DNA from: Lutibaculum sp963816555
GTDB lineage: Bacteria; Pseudomonadota; Alphaproteobacteria; Rhizobiales; Tepidamorphaceae
NCBI GenBank assembly: GCA_963816555.1
Contig: CAWFLD010000007.1
Coordinates: forward strand, 310,001 to 374,000
Length of the DNA stretch: 64,000 nucleotides
Reading direction: 5' to 3'
The position numbers and the translations under genes are program-made. Shown piece by piece: positions 20,739-30,095 of this stretch. Every line of letters starts with the position of its first letter. The first letter of the stretch is position 1. The notes under the pieces are model-generated. The model did no database searches, was not told the DNA's origin, and saw only the letters and a list, made by a program, of their open reading frames with translations.

Positions 20739-21656
20739 TCAGGCCTCGCCGACGAAGTGCCGCATCAGCTGGTGCGCGATCGCCATCGGCGGCGGCACGA
20801 AGATGCCGTCGGGGTGCTCCCCGGCCAGCATCCGCCGCACCTCCTCGCGGGAGAACCAGCGCGCCCAGGCGATCTCGGTGGGGTCGATCGTCACCTCCCG
20901 CGTCGCCGCCTCGGCGATGCAGCCGATCATCAGCGAGGAGGGAAAGGGCCAGGGCTGGCTCGCGTGGTAGGCGACCTCGGCGACCGAGATCCCCGTCTCC
21001 TCCAGCACCTCGCGGCGCACCGCGTCCTCGATCGTCTCGCCGGGCTCGATGAAGCCGGCAAGCGTCGAGACCATGTTGTCGGCGAATCGCGGCTCGTGCG
21101 CGAGCAGGCAGTCGTCGCCGTGGGTGACGAGCATGATCGCCACGGGGTCGGTGCGCGGGAAGTGATGCGCCCCGCAGTTCGGGCAGTCGCGGCGATAGCC
21201 CGAATCGGCGAAGACCGTCTCGTGGCCGCAATTGGCGCAGAAGCCGTGCCGGCGGTGCCAGTCGAGCAGGCTCTTGGCCTGCGCGACGACGCCGAGCTGC
21301 TCGGGCGGCACGAGGCCCTGCACCGCGATCGAGCGGGCGTCGACCAGCTTGAGCGCGTCGCCGCCGATCTCCTCCTCGAGCGGCAGGACGAAGATCGGGC
21401 CCTGCGCGTCGGCCCCGAGCAGGATCGGGTGGTCGGCGAAGGCCCCCAGCGTCGCGGCCTCCATGCGCGTGAAGAACAGCTTCGCCGGCTCGCCCTCGGC
21501 GAGCCGCAGGAGCGGCCGGTCGCCGCAGAAGAGCACGCAGCGCGCGCGCTCGAAGTCGCGCTCGACGGCGGCGGCGTCGCCGCGCAGCTGCGACCGGCGG
21601 TCGAGCAGGGTTTGCGAGAAGCCGGTCTTTCGGCTGTGTTCGGGCATGGGGGACAT
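20739..21656 (-). CDS. nudC: NADH pyrophosphatase (NudC-type Nudix hydrolase)
   Basis: 305 residues. A C4 zinc ribbon (CANCG and CPNCG) precedes the Nudix domain; the Nudix box is GFIEPGETIEDAVRREVLEE followed by TGI, and the NADH-specific SQPWPFPSSLM motif follows. It hydrolyses NAD(H) to NMN and AMP and removes NAD caps from RNA in other bacteria. Start ATG at 21656; a second ATG at 21647 is equally possible. Monocistronic. Confidence 0.93.
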   Translation of the reverse strand: MSPMPEHSRKTGFSQTLLDRRSQLRGDAAAVERDFERARCVLFCGDRPLLRLAEGEPAKLFFTRMEAATLGAFADHPILLGADAQGPIFVLPLEEEIGGDALKLVDARSIAVQGLVPPEQLGVVAQAKSLLDWHRRHGFCANCGHETVFADSGYRRDCPNCGAHHFPRTDPVAIMLVTHGDDCLLAHEPRFADNMVSTLAGFIEPGETIEDAVRREVLEETGISVAEVAYHASQPWPFPSSLMIGCIAEAATREVTIDPTEIAWARWFSREEVRRMLAGEHPDGIFVPPPMAIAHQLMRHFVGEA

Positions 21657-21726
21657 CCGGGGCGGGGTGATCTTGCGGTCCCGCGGGCTGTAGCACGGCC
21701 GCTCGATCAGGAGAACGTTCCGGCCC

Positions 21727-21757
21727 TTGCGTTCGGGGGCGGTCTTCCTGATATAAG
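21727..21757 (+). promoter_or_regulatory. Probable promoter of the SRP RNA gene
   Basis: A TTGCGT at 21727-21732 and TATAAG at 21752-21757, 19 bases apart, resemble the sigma-70 type boxes; the RNA would begin about 7 bases downstream at 21764. Spacing is a little long, so the -35 assignment is tentative. Confidence 0.5.
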
Positions 21758-21763
21758 CGCGTC

Positions 21764-21860
21764 AGGGAGGTTGGCGGCGGACGGATCCCTCGCCAACCGG
21801 GTCAGGTCCGGAAGGAAGCAGCCCCAACGAGTACGGTTCGGGTTGCCGACCAGCCTCCCG
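21764..21860 (+). ncRNA. ffs: Signal recognition particle RNA (4.5S, bacterial small type)
   Basis: The invariant apical core ggtcaggtccggaaggaagc is at 21800-21819, followed by agccc. The ends form the long hairpin: gggaggttggc (from 21765) pairs with the strand ending in cctccc at 21859. Length about 97 bases matches alphaproteobacterial 4.5S RNA. It forms the particle with Ffh (1059-2604). Location just upstream of dnaX is the conserved alphaproteobacterial arrangement. Confidence 0.95.
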
Positions 21861-22044
21861 CTTTCACTTCCACATGCGAAGCCGGAAAGCCCGGCCCCAA
21901 AGCTTGGCCGCAAAGCTGGCCCCATGCCTCGCGGCGGGCGCGGCGGCATGCTAGCGTGGCGCTGGCGGCATCGCGCGGGCCTCGCGGATCCCGCCTGCCC
22001 CCGCGCGACGCGCACCGGACAACGACGACCTTCGAAGACGGCCG

Positions 22045-23913
22045 ATGGATCAGCTGACAGCGGACCAGCAGGGCTCGAGCCCCTACCGCGTGCTCGCGCG
22101 CAAGTACCGGCCTCGCAGCTTCGAGGACCTGATCGGCCAGGCGCCGATGGTGCGCACGCTGCGCAATGCCTTCTCCTCCGGCCGCATCGCGCAGGCCTAC
22201 ATGCTGACCGGCGTGCGCGGCGTCGGCAAGACGACGACCGCCCGCATCCTCGCCCGCGCGCTCAACTACGAGGGCACGGACGGCGCGCAGGGCCCGACGC
22301 TCGACATGCCGGGCGAGGGCGTGCACTGCCGGGCGATCCTCGAATCGCGCCACGTCGACGTCATCGAGATGGACGCCGCCTCGCACACCGGCATCGACGA
22401 CATCCGCGAGATCATCGAGGCGGTGCGCTACCGGCCGGCCCAGGCGCGCTACAAGATCTACATCATCGACGAGGTCCACATGCTCTCGAAGGCCGCCTTC
22501 AACGGCCTTCTGAAGACGCTGGAGGAGCCTCCCGAGCACGTGAAGTTCGTCTTCGCGACGACCGAGATCCGCAAGGTCCCGATCACCATCCTGTCGCGCT
22601 GCCAGCGCTTCGACCTGCGCCGCGTCGAGGCGGGCGAGCTCGTCCAGCACCTGTCGAAGATCGCGGCGGCGGAGAGCGTCCAGGTCGGCGACGAGGCGCT
22701 GGCGCTGATCGCGCGGGCGAGCGAGGGCTCGGTGCGCGACGCGCTGTCGCTGCTCGACCAGGCGATCGCCCACGGCGCCGGCGAGGTGCACACCGAGGAG
22801 CTGCGCTCGATGCTCGGCGTCGCCGACCGCGGCCGGGTGATCGACCTCTTCGAGAAGGTGATGGCCGGCGACGTCGCCGGTGCGCTGACGGAGTTCTCCG
22901 GCCAGTACCGCGAGGGCGCGGCGCCCGAGGCGGTGCTGACGGACCTCGCGAGCTTCACCCACCTCGTGACGCGGCTGAAGCTCGTGCCCGAGGCGGCGCA
23001 GGACGGCTCGCTGTCGCCGGCCGAGATCGAGCGCGGCGGCGCCTTCGCGCAGACCCTGTCGGTTCCCGAGCTGACGCGCGCCTGGCAGATCCTGCTCAAG
23101 GGCATCACCGAGACCGAGAACTCGAGCCGGCCGGACGCCGCCGCCGAGATGGTGCTCGTGCGGCTCGCCCACGCCTCGACCCTGCCGAGCCCCGACGAGG
23201 TGATCCGCAGGCTGCAGGACGAGGGCGCGGCCGATGGAGCCTCCGCCCCGGCGTCTCCCGCCCGGTCGGCCCCGGCACCCGCGCCGTCGGCATCGGCTGC
23301 TCCGGCGGCTTCGCCCGCGCCTGCCGCGACCTCCGCGCAGTCCTCCGGCGGCGCAGCCCGCGCCATGCTCTCGGCCGTGCCGCAGAGCGCGCCGCGGGCG
23401 AGCGCCCGGCCGGCCTCGCGGCCGTCCGCGCAGGCGAGCGCCGAGGCGTCGCCGCAGGGCCAGCCCGCGACGGAGCCGGCGCCGGGCCCGAAGAGCTTCG
23501 CCGAGGTCGTGGCGCTGGTGCAGGAGAAGCGCGACATACCGCTGAAGATCGCGCTCGAGGCGCACGTCCACATCGTGACCTTCGAGCCGGGCCAGATCAC
23601 CATGCGGCTCGGCGAGCACGGCTCGCACGCGCTGCCGCACGAGCTCGGCCGCAAGCTGACGGAATGGACCGGCCGCCGCTGGGTCGTCGCGCTGACGCGC
23701 GAACAGGGCGAGCCGACGATCCGCGAGCAGCGCGAGCAGGCCCGCGAGACGATGCGGGACGAGATGGCCCGCCTGCCGGAAGTGAGCGCCGTGCTCGAAC
23801 GCTTTCCCGGCGCGCGGATTGTCGACATCAGAGTGAGCGAGGAAGAGCCGGCGCCGGAAGCGACCGCCGGGCTCGAGGCGCTGCCCCCCGGCGACGAGGA
23901 GGACGACACGTGA
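22045..23913 (+). CDS. dnaX: DNA polymerase III subunit gamma/tau
   Basis: Clamp-loader ATPase, 622 residues. Walker A GVRGVGKTT near residue 53, IDEVHMLSKAAFNGLLKTLE (Walker B), and the SRC of LSRCQRFDLRR. The zinc knuckle is reduced to a single Cys (GVHC), as in many Rhizobiales. Residues about 400-480 are a Pro/Ala/Ser-rich linker, followed by a C-terminal tau-like domain (FAEVVALVQEKRDIPLKIAL). I find no A-rich slippery site like that of E. coli, so only the full-length form is expected. Stop overlaps ybaB (GTGA). Confidence 0.95.
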   Translation: MDQLTADQQGSSPYRVLARKYRPRSFEDLIGQAPMVRTLRNAFSSGRIAQAYMLTGVRGVGKTTTARILARALNYEGTDGAQGPTLDMPGEGVHCRAILESRHVDVIEMDAASHTGIDDIREIIEAVRYRPAQARYKIYIIDEVHMLSKAAFNGLLKTLEEPPEHVKFVFATTEIRKVPITILSRCQRFDLRRVEAGELVQHLSKIAAAESVQVGDEALALIARASEGSVRDALSLLDQAIAHGAGEVHTEELRSMLGVADRGRVIDLFEKVMAGDVAGALTEFSGQYREGAAPEAVLTDLASFTHLVTRLKLVPEAAQDGSLSPAEIERGGAFAQTLSVPELTRAWQILLKGITETENSSRPDAAAEMVLVRLAHASTLPSPDEVIRRLQDEGAADGASAPASPARSAPAPAPSASAAPAASPAPAATSAQSSGGAARAMLSAVPQSAPRASARPASRPSAQASAEASPQGQPATEPAPGPKSFAEVVALVQEKRDIPLKIALEAHVHIVTFEPGQITMRLGEHGSHALPHELGRKLTEWTGRRWVVALTREQGEPTIREQREQARETMRDEMARLPEVSAVLERFPGARIVDIRVSEEEPAPEATAGLEALPPGDEEDDT

Positions 23914-24233
23914 AGGACTTCACCAGCATGCTGAAGCAGGCGCGCGAGCTGCAGACGCGCATGGCCGACATCCAGGAGGAGATGGACCGCGTCGAGGTCG
24001 AGGGCTCGGCCGGCGCCGGCCTCGTCACGGTCACGCTGTCGGCGAAGGGCGAGATGCGCGGCGTCAAGATCGACCCCAGCCTCATCAAGCCGGACGAGGC
24101 CGAGATCCTCGAGGACCTGATCGTCGCCGCGCATTCCGAGGCGCGGCGCAAGGCCGAGGAGGCCCTGCAGGAGAAGATGAAGGAGCTCACCGGCGGCATG
24201 CCGATCCCGCCCGGCATCCTTCCGGGCATGTGA
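23910..24233 (+). CDS. ybaB: YbaB/EbfC family nucleoid-associated protein
   Basis: 107 residues starting with GTG at 23910, whose last bases form the dnaX stop (GTGA). Motifs: FTSMLKQARELQTRMADIQE coiled helix, VEGSAGAGLVTVTLSAKGEM and VKIDPSLI, then KMKELTGGMPIPPG. It binds DNA as a dimer. Sits between dnaX and recR as in most bacteria. Confidence 0.95.
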   Translation: MKDFTSMLKQARELQTRMADIQEEMDRVEVEGSAGAGLVTVTLSAKGEMRGVKIDPSLIKPDEAEILEDLIVAAHSEARRKAEEALQEKMKELTGGMPIPPGILPGM

Positions 24234-24240
24234 GCGGGCG

Positions 24241-24849
24241 GTGGCAGGAGCCTCGCCCGCCGGGCCGGAGCTCGACCGGCTGATCCAGCTCCTGGCACGC
24301 CTGCCCGGGCTCGGGCCGCGCTCGGCCCGCCGGGCCGTGCTGACGCTCATCCAGAAGCGGGAGCTGCTGCTCGAGCCGCTGGCCGACGCGCTGCGCCTCG
24401 TCTCCGACCGGGTCACCGTCTGCTCCGTCTGCGGCAATCTCGACACCCGCGACCCCTGCTCGATCTGCCAGGACCCGCGGCGCGACCGCAGCGTCCTCTG
24501 CGTCGTCGAGGACGTCGGCGACCTGTGGGCGCTCGAGCGCGCGCAGGCGACGAACGCGCGCTATCACGTGCTCGGCGGCGTCCTGTCGCCGCTCGACGGC
24601 ATCGGCCCGGAGGATTTGCGGATCGGCGAGCTCGTCGAGCGCTGCAGGGAGCCCGGCGTCGCCGAGGTGATCGTCGCGCTCAACGCCACGGTCGAGGGGC
24701 AGACGACGGCGCACTACGTGACCGACCTCCTGGCGGAGACCGGCGTGAAGATCACGCGGCTCGCGCACGGCGTGCCGGTCGGCGGCGAGCTCGACTATCT
24801 CGACGAGGGCACCCTCGCCGCGGCCATCCGCTCCCGCCAGCCGTTCTGA
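24241..24849 (+). CDS. recR: Recombination protein RecR
   Basis: 202 residues from GTG at 24241, 7 bases after ybaB. Helix-hairpin-helix LARLPGLGPRSARRA, C4 zinc finger (CSVCG and CSIC) and a Toprim domain VLCVVEDVGDLWALER, ending HGVPVGGELDYLD. Acts with RecO/RecF in gap repair. Confidence 0.95.
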   Translation: MAGASPAGPELDRLIQLLARLPGLGPRSARRAVLTLIQKRELLLEPLADALRLVSDRVTVCSVCGNLDTRDPCSICQDPRRDRSVLCVVEDVGDLWALERAQATNARYHVLGGVLSPLDGIGPEDLRIGELVERCREPGVAEVIVALNATVEGQTTAHYVTDLLAETGVKITRLAHGVPVGGELDYLDEGTLAAAIRSRQPF

Positions 24850-24934
24850 GCCTTCCTACCGGCTTCGTGCACCTCCTCTTTACCCGCGCCGCGCCATCAT
24901 GCGTGTCGATGGGGGAGAAAGAAGGAGCTCGGAC

Positions 24935-25102
24935 ATGGTTGGAGACGTACTTCTTGTCCTCGAACAGATCCTGGCGGTCGCCCTGCTGTGGGCGGCGCTT
25001 CCGATGCTGAAGCGGGATTTCGCCGACCTCGAGCCGCGCACGACGCGCAGGATCGGCGAGACGACGCCGGCGCTCGTGCCGCTCGGCCCGGACCGGGACT
25101 GA
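24935..25102 (+). CDS. Small single-span membrane protein, unknown function
   Basis: 55 residues from an ATG at 24935 with aaggag 9 bases upstream. One hydrophobic segment (LLVLEQILAVALLWAALPML) is followed by a charged C-terminus (KRDFADLEPRTTRRIGE). The strong ribosome site and clean stop support a real small gene. It lies in the 290-base gap between recR and the convergent MFS gene. I do not recognise the family. Confidence 0.6.
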   Translation: MVGDVLLVLEQILAVALLWAALPMLKRDFADLEPRTTRRIGETTPALVPLGPDRD

Positions 25103-25138
25103 CCGCCCCGCAGGCGACATCCCGGACCGCGGGCGTCC

Positions 25139-26524
25139 TCAGCGCGCCGCGACCTCGCCCGGCTCGGCCTTCGCCTTGAAGTGGCCGCGCGTGCCGAGCC
25201 ACCAGAGGAGGGCCAGGCCCGGCAGGGCCGCGGCCGCCGAGATGGCGAAGAAGGCGAACCAGCCGATCGCCTCGGCCGCGTAGCCGGCCGTCGCCGCCAG
25301 CACCGTGCGCCCGACGGCGGCCAGCGCCGCCAGCAGCGCGTATTGCGTGGCGGTGTGGCGGGCGTCCGTGCACAGGCTCGAGATGTAGGCGACGAAGACC
25401 ACCGTGCCGACGCCGCCGGTGAAGTTCTCGACCGCGATCGTCACCGACAGCGCCCAGATCTCCGGCCCCATCAGCGCCTGCCACGAGAACACGAAGTTCG
25501 AGGCCATCTGCAAGAGGCCCGCGATCATGAGCGCGCGGTACATCGGCATGGCCTTGGCCATGGCCCCGCCGGCGAAGCCGCCGAGCAGCGCGGCGCCGAA
25601 GCCGACGCCCTTGACGATGCCGGCATAGGCGGCCTTCGAGAAGCCGATGTCGAGCACGAACGGCGCCGTCATCACGCCCGCGAAGGCGTCGCAGAACTTG
25701 TAGAGCACGACGAACACGAGGATGGCGATCGCGTCGCGCCGCGTCAGGAACTCGTGGAACGCCTCGTAGGCGGTGATGCCGACGCGGACGAGCGGGTTGG
25801 CGTGCCCGTCATGCTCCTCGCCGACATGGCTCTGGTCGGTGCGCACGCCCTTCGACGGCTCGGTCGCGAGCAGCGTCGTCACCATGCCGACGAAGACGAG
25901 ACCGGCCATGCAGACATAGGCCCAGCCCCAGGCCGGCCCGACCGACATGCCCTCGACCTGGAACGCCGTCACGATCAGCGCCGCGCCCGCCGTCGAGGCG
26001 AGCATCCCGACGCGGTAGGCCGAGACGAACCACGCCATGCCGGCCGCCTGCTCCTCGTCGGGCAGGCTTTCCACGCGGAAGGCGTCGATGACGATGTCCT
26101 GCGTCGCCGAGGCGATGGCGACGAGCAGCGCGCCGAAGGCCACGGCCCACGGCATGATCGTGGGGTCGAGCGAGCCGAGATAGAGGATCGTGGCGATCAG
26201 CAGGAGCTGCGAGAAGATCATCCAGCCGCGCCGCCGCCCGAGCCAGCGCGTCAGGAGCGGCACGTTCGTCGCGTCGACGATCGGCGCCCACAGGAACTTG
26301 ATCGTGTAGGGCAGGCCGACGAGGGAGAACAGGCCGATCGTGCTCAGGCTCACGCCCTGGTCGGCCATGCGCAGCGCCAGCGTGGAGCCCGACAGCGCGA
26401 GCGGCAGGCCGGAGGCGAAGCCGAGGAACAGGATGATCAGGACGCGCGGCTGCAGGAACACCTTCAGCGCCGCGGCGAAGCGTTCGCTGCGGCTGCGCTC
26501 GTCGGCGATCTCGCCGGTCGTCAT
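25139..26524 (-). CDS. AmpG-family muropeptide MFS permease
   Basis: 461 residues with 12 predicted membrane segments. The start region (VFLQPRVLIILFLGFASGLP) and GLPYTIKFLWAPIVDATNVP are characteristic of AmpG, which imports GlcNAc-anhydroMurNAc peptides for cell-wall recycling and beta-lactamase signalling. The central cytosolic loop (about residues 225-245) is Asp/His-rich. No ampC/ampR neighbours here. rmuC lies upstream, 30 bases away, on the same strand. Confidence 0.85.
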   Translation of the reverse strand: MTTGEIADERSRSERFAAALKVFLQPRVLIILFLGFASGLPLALSGSTLALRMADQGVSLSTIGLFSLVGLPYTIKFLWAPIVDATNVPLLTRWLGRRRGWMIFSQLLLIATILYLGSLDPTIMPWAVAFGALLVAIASATQDIVIDAFRVESLPDEEQAAGMAWFVSAYRVGMLASTAGAALIVTAFQVEGMSVGPAWGWAYVCMAGLVFVGMVTTLLATEPSKGVRTDQSHVGEEHDGHANPLVRVGITAYEAFHEFLTRRDAIAILVFVVLYKFCDAFAGVMTAPFVLDIGFSKAAYAGIVKGVGFGAALLGGFAGGAMAKAMPMYRALMIAGLLQMASNFVFSWQALMGPEIWALSVTIAVENFTGGVGTVVFVAYISSLCTDARHTATQYALLAALAAVGRTVLAATAGYAAEAIGWFAFFAISAAAALPGLALLWWLGTRGHFKAKAEPGEVAAR

Positions 26525-26554
26525 CGGGCGTTCCTCTTCGGCGGGGTCAAGGGC

Positions 26555-27695
26555 TCACTCGCCGGCCATCAGGCGCGGCGCGGCGCGAGACTGGTCGTTC
26601 TCCTCGCCGAAGTCGAGATCCTCGATCTTCGAGCCGCGCTTCTGGATCTTCTCCACCGAGACGAGGATCTGGTCGATGTCGCGGTTGGCCTGGCCGAAAT
26701 GGTCGCGCAGCTTGCCCACGCGGTCGCCGAGCCGGCCGACATCCTCGGCGAGCAGCGCCACCTCCTTGTGGATGACGTGCGCCTGCTCGCGCATCCGGTG
26801 GTCGCGCAGGATCGCCTGCACGAGCTGGATCGACAGCATGAGCAGGCTCGGCCCCACGACGATGACGCGCGGCGCGGTTCGCCTTCTGCACCACGTCCTC
26901 GAAATGCTCGTGCAGGTCGGCGTAGATCAATTCCGACGGCACGAACATGACCGCGATGTCCTGCGTCTCGCCGGGCAGGAAGTAGCGCTCGGCGATGTCG
27001 GAGACGTGCTTCATGACGTCGGTGCGCAGGCGCTGCGCGGCACCTTTTCGCGCCTCGGCCGTGGCCGCGTCGCGGTAGGCGGAGAACGCCTCGAGCGGGA
27101 ACTTCGCGTCGATGACGAGGTGCGGCGCGTCCGGCAGCCTGACGATGCAGTCGGGCCGCCTGCCGTTCGAGAGCGTCGCCTGGAAGTCGTAGCCGCCGGA
27201 CGGCAGCCCGTCGGCGACGATCGCCTCCATCCGCCCCTGGCCGAAGGCGCCGCGGGTCTGCTTGTTGGCGAGGATCTCCTGCAGCCCGACGACGTCCTTG
27301 GAGAGCTCGGTGATGTTCTTCTGGGCCGTGTCGATGACGGCGAGACGCGCGGCGAGCTGCGACAGGCTCTCCTGCGTCGCCCGCGTCTGGCTCGTCATGT
27401 TCTGGTTCAGCCGGTGGCCGAACCCGTCGAGCTTCTCGGTCAGCGCGCGGGCGAGGTCGGAATGGCGGTTGGCGAAGACCTCGGCCATGGTCTGCATGCG
27501 CCCGGTCATCTCGGCTTGCGCCCGCGCCATCTCCGAGAGGCGGTAGGCGAGCTCCTCCTCCTGCTCGGCGCCGCGCCGGCCGCCGCGGCCGCGCAGCGAC
27601 AGGACGAGGAGGACGAACGCGAGCATGGCGCCGCAGGCGAGCAGGATCTCGCCGGCGCTCATGTCGCGCCCCGTCTCAAGCAGCGTCTCAAGCAT
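26555..27695 (-). CDS. rmuC: DNA recombination protein RmuC (frame broken near 26870)
   Basis: About 380 residues. N-terminal membrane anchor (ILLACGAMLAFVLLVLSLRG), a coiled coil, then the PD-(D/E)XK-like RmuC domain: GYDFQATLSNGRRPDCIVRL, HLVIDAKFPLEAF, VMFVPSELIYADL. The frame breaks near 26870 and resumes at RVIVVGPSLLMLSIQL. Adding one CG in a run of CGs repairs it (interval 3n+1). RmuC limits inversion at short inverted repeats. The ATG at 27695 is used; an internal ATG at 27662 is an alternative. Confidence 0.88.
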
Positions 27696-27855
27696 CGCCG
27701 CCGACTGTAGATGATTCGGGCCGCGCCCGCGGACCAAAACGCGAACAGCCGCCGCCCGGCCACCGTGGCGCCTCGCGCGGATTCGTTGACCGCGCGCCGG
27801 TCATCTCCTATCTGGAGGCTGTCCCTTCCCCTGCACAGCCAGAAGCCCTGCCGAA

Positions 27856-28383
27856 ATGACCGTCCGTGATCTCGTCATCCTGCCCGATGCCCGACTGCGC
27901 GCGAAGAGCGAGCCGGTCGAGACGGTCGACGACGAGGTGCGCGGCCTCCTCGACGACATGCTGGAGACCATGTACGACGCGCCGGGCATCGGCCTGGCCG
28001 CGATCCAGGTCGGCATCCCGAAGCGGCTCGTCGTGATGGACCTCGCCAAGGAGGGCGAGGAGCGGCGGCCGATGTTCTTCGTCAATCCCGAGATCACCTG
28101 GCAGTCGGAGGAGACCTCGGTCTACGAGGAAGGCTGCCTGTCGATCCCCGAGTACTACGAGGAGGTCGAGCGGCCGGCGCGCTGCCGCGTCCGCTTCCTC
28201 GACCGCGACGGCGCCGAGCAGGAGATCGAGTGCGAGGGCCTGCTCGCGACCTGCGTGCAGCACGAGGTCGACCACCTGAACGGCGTCCTGTTCATCGACT
28301 ACCTGTCGAAGCTGAAGCGCGACCGCGTGACCCGCAAGTTCGCCAAGCAGGCCAGGCGCGACGGCACGCGGCTCGCCGGCTGA
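27856..28383 (+). CDS. def: Peptide deformylase
   Basis: Removes the N-formyl group from nascent proteins. 175 residues with all three metal motifs: GIGLAAIQ, EGCLSIPE (metal Cys) and QHEVDHLNG (HEXXH). First of the def-fmt-truA set on the plus strand; fmt begins 28 bases later. Confidence 0.97.
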   Translation: MTVRDLVILPDARLRAKSEPVETVDDEVRGLLDDMLETMYDAPGIGLAAIQVGIPKRLVVMDLAKEGEERRPMFFVNPEITWQSEETSVYEEGCLSIPEYYEEVERPARCRVRFLDRDGAEQEIECEGLLATCVQHEVDHLNGVLFIDYLSKLKRDRVTRKFAKQARRDGTRLAG

Positions 28384-28411
28384 GCCGGCACGAGGCCGCG
28401 AGGGAAACGCC

Positions 28412-29329
28412 ATGCTCCGCGTCGTCTTCATGGGCACGCCCGATTTCGCCGTGCCGACCCTGACCGAGATCGTCGGCCAGGGCCACGAGGTCGTGGCGGT
28501 CTACACCCAGCCCGCCCGCAAGGCCGGCCGCGGCATGGCCGAGCGGCCGAGCCCGGTCGCCGCGACGGCGGCGAAGTTCGGCCTCCCCGTCCGCACGCCG
28601 GTTTCGCTGCGCGACGAGGCGGCGCAGGAGGAGTTCCGGGCGCTCGACGCCGACGTCGCGGTGGTCGTCGCCTACGGGCTGATCCTGCCGGCGGCGATCC
28701 TGGACGCGCCGCACGAGGGCTGCCTCAACCTGCACGCCTCGAAGCTGCCGCGCTGGCGCGGCGCCGCCCCCATCCAGCGCGCCATCATGGCCGGCGACCC
28801 CACGACCGCGGTGGCGGTGATGCGCATGGAGGAGGGGCTCGACACCGGCCCCGTCTGCCTCGAGGAAATCGTCGAGATCGGTGCGGACGAGACTGCGGGC
28901 GAGCTGCACGACCGGCTGTCGCGGCTCGGCGCCAACCTGATGGGCCGCGGCCTCGCCGCCCTGTCGCGCGGCTCGCTCGGCGCGACGCCGCAGTCCGCCG
29001 ACGGCGTCACCTACGCGCGCAAGATCGAGAAGGCCGAAGCCCGGATCGACTGGGGCGCACCGGCGAAGGACGTGCACAACCACGTGCGCGGCCTCTCTCC
29101 CTTTCCCGGCGCCTGGTTCGAGGTCGCCGGCGACCGGGTGAAGGTGCTGCGTTCGACGCTCGGCGAGGGCAGCGGCGAGGCCGGCACGCTCCTCGGCGGC
29201 GACGGCACCGTCGCCTGCGGCGAGGGGGCGGTGCGGCTCCTGCAGGTGCAGCCGGCGGGCGGCAAGCCGATGGCCTTCATGGATTTCGCGCGCGGTCGCC
29301 GGCTCGAGCCGGGCGCCCGCCTCGGCTGA
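28412..29329 (+). CDS. fmt: Methionyl-tRNA formyltransferase
   Basis: 305 residues. MLRVVFMGTPDFAVPTLTEI start, formyl-folate site LNLHASKLPRWRGAAPIQRA, and the C-terminal tRNA-binding OB domain (WFEVAGDRVKVL). It formylates initiator Met-tRNA and is functionally paired with the upstream def. Confidence 0.97.
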   Translation: MLRVVFMGTPDFAVPTLTEIVGQGHEVVAVYTQPARKAGRGMAERPSPVAATAAKFGLPVRTPVSLRDEAAQEEFRALDADVAVVVAYGLILPAAILDAPHEGCLNLHASKLPRWRGAAPIQRAIMAGDPTTAVAVMRMEEGLDTGPVCLEEIVEIGADETAGELHDRLSRLGANLMGRGLAALSRGSLGATPQSADGVTYARKIEKAEARIDWGAPAKDVHNHVRGLSPFPGAWFEVAGDRVKVLRSTLGEGSGEAGTLLGGDGTVACGEGAVRLLQVQPAGGKPMAFMDFARGRRLEPGARLG

Positions 29330-29347
29330 GGCCGGGAGCGGAGGCCC

Positions 29348-30085
29348 ATGCCGCGCTACAAGCTCACCATCGAATATGACGGCAGCCCCTACGTCGGCTG
29401 GCAGCGCCAGGCGAACGGGCTCAGCGTCCAGCAGGTGCTCGAGGAGGCGCTGCAGCGCTTCTGCGGCGAGGAAACGCGCGTGAACGGCGCCGGCCGCACC
29501 GATGCCGGCGTCCATGCGACGGGGCAGGTCGCCCATGTCGACCTGACGAAGGAGTGGCCGGCCGACACGGTGCGGGACGCGATGAACGCGCATCTGCGCC
29601 CCGAGCCGGTCAGCGTCCTCGTCGCCGAGCCGGTGGACGAGAGCTTCGACGCCCGCTTCAGCGCGGTGATGCGCTCCTACCGCTTCCTGATCCTCAACCG
29701 GCGGGCCCAGCCGGCGCTCGAGCGCCACCGGGTCTGGCACGTCGCGAGGCCGCTCGACGCCGAGGCGATGGACGCGGCCGCGCAGGAGATCGTCGGCCGG
29801 CACGACTTCACGACCTTCCGCTCCGCCGAATGCCAGGCGAAGTCGCCGGTGAAGACGCTCGACCGGCTGAGCGTGCGCCGCGAGCTCGACATGGTGGTGA
29901 TCGAGGCCGTCGCGCGCTCCTTCCTGCACAACCAGGTGCGCTCGATGGTCGGCTCGCTCAAGCTCGTCGGCGAGGGGCGCTGGCGCCGCGGCGACATGGC
30001 CAGGGCGCTCGCCGCGGCGGACCGCAAGGCCTGCGGCCCCGTCTCGCCGCCGTCGGGGCTCTACCTGGAGAAGGTCGCGTACTGA
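29348..30085 (+). CDS. truA: tRNA pseudouridine(38-40) synthase TruA
   Basis: 245 residues. Start MPRYKLTIEYDGSPYVGWQR, catalytic Asp in GRTDAGVHATGQVAH, plus SYRFLILNRR and FLHNQVRSMVGSL. Modifies uridines in the anticodon arm. 18 bases after fmt; end of the plus-strand unit. Confidence 0.97.
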   Translation: MPRYKLTIEYDGSPYVGWQRQANGLSVQQVLEEALQRFCGEETRVNGAGRTDAGVHATGQVAHVDLTKEWPADTVRDAMNAHLRPEPVSVLVAEPVDESFDARFSAVMRSYRFLILNRRAQPALERHRVWHVARPLDAEAMDAAAQEIVGRHDFTTFRSAECQAKSPVKTLDRLSVRRELDMVVIEAVARSFLHNQVRSMVGSLKLVGEGRWRRGDMARALAAADRKACGPVSPPSGLYLEKVAY

Positions 30086-30095
30086 GCCGCCGGCG

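Noticed and set aside
22045..23913. Programmed frameshift in dnaX to make gamma
   Set aside because: No A-rich slippery heptamer with a downstream stem was found; the gene is open throughout.
20757..24233. A 1158-codon open frame on the plus strand
   Set aside because: It runs antisense through nudC and out of frame through the SRP RNA and dnaX. High GC makes stops rare; composition is Arg/Gly/Pro-rich with no motifs except the ybaB sequence at its end.
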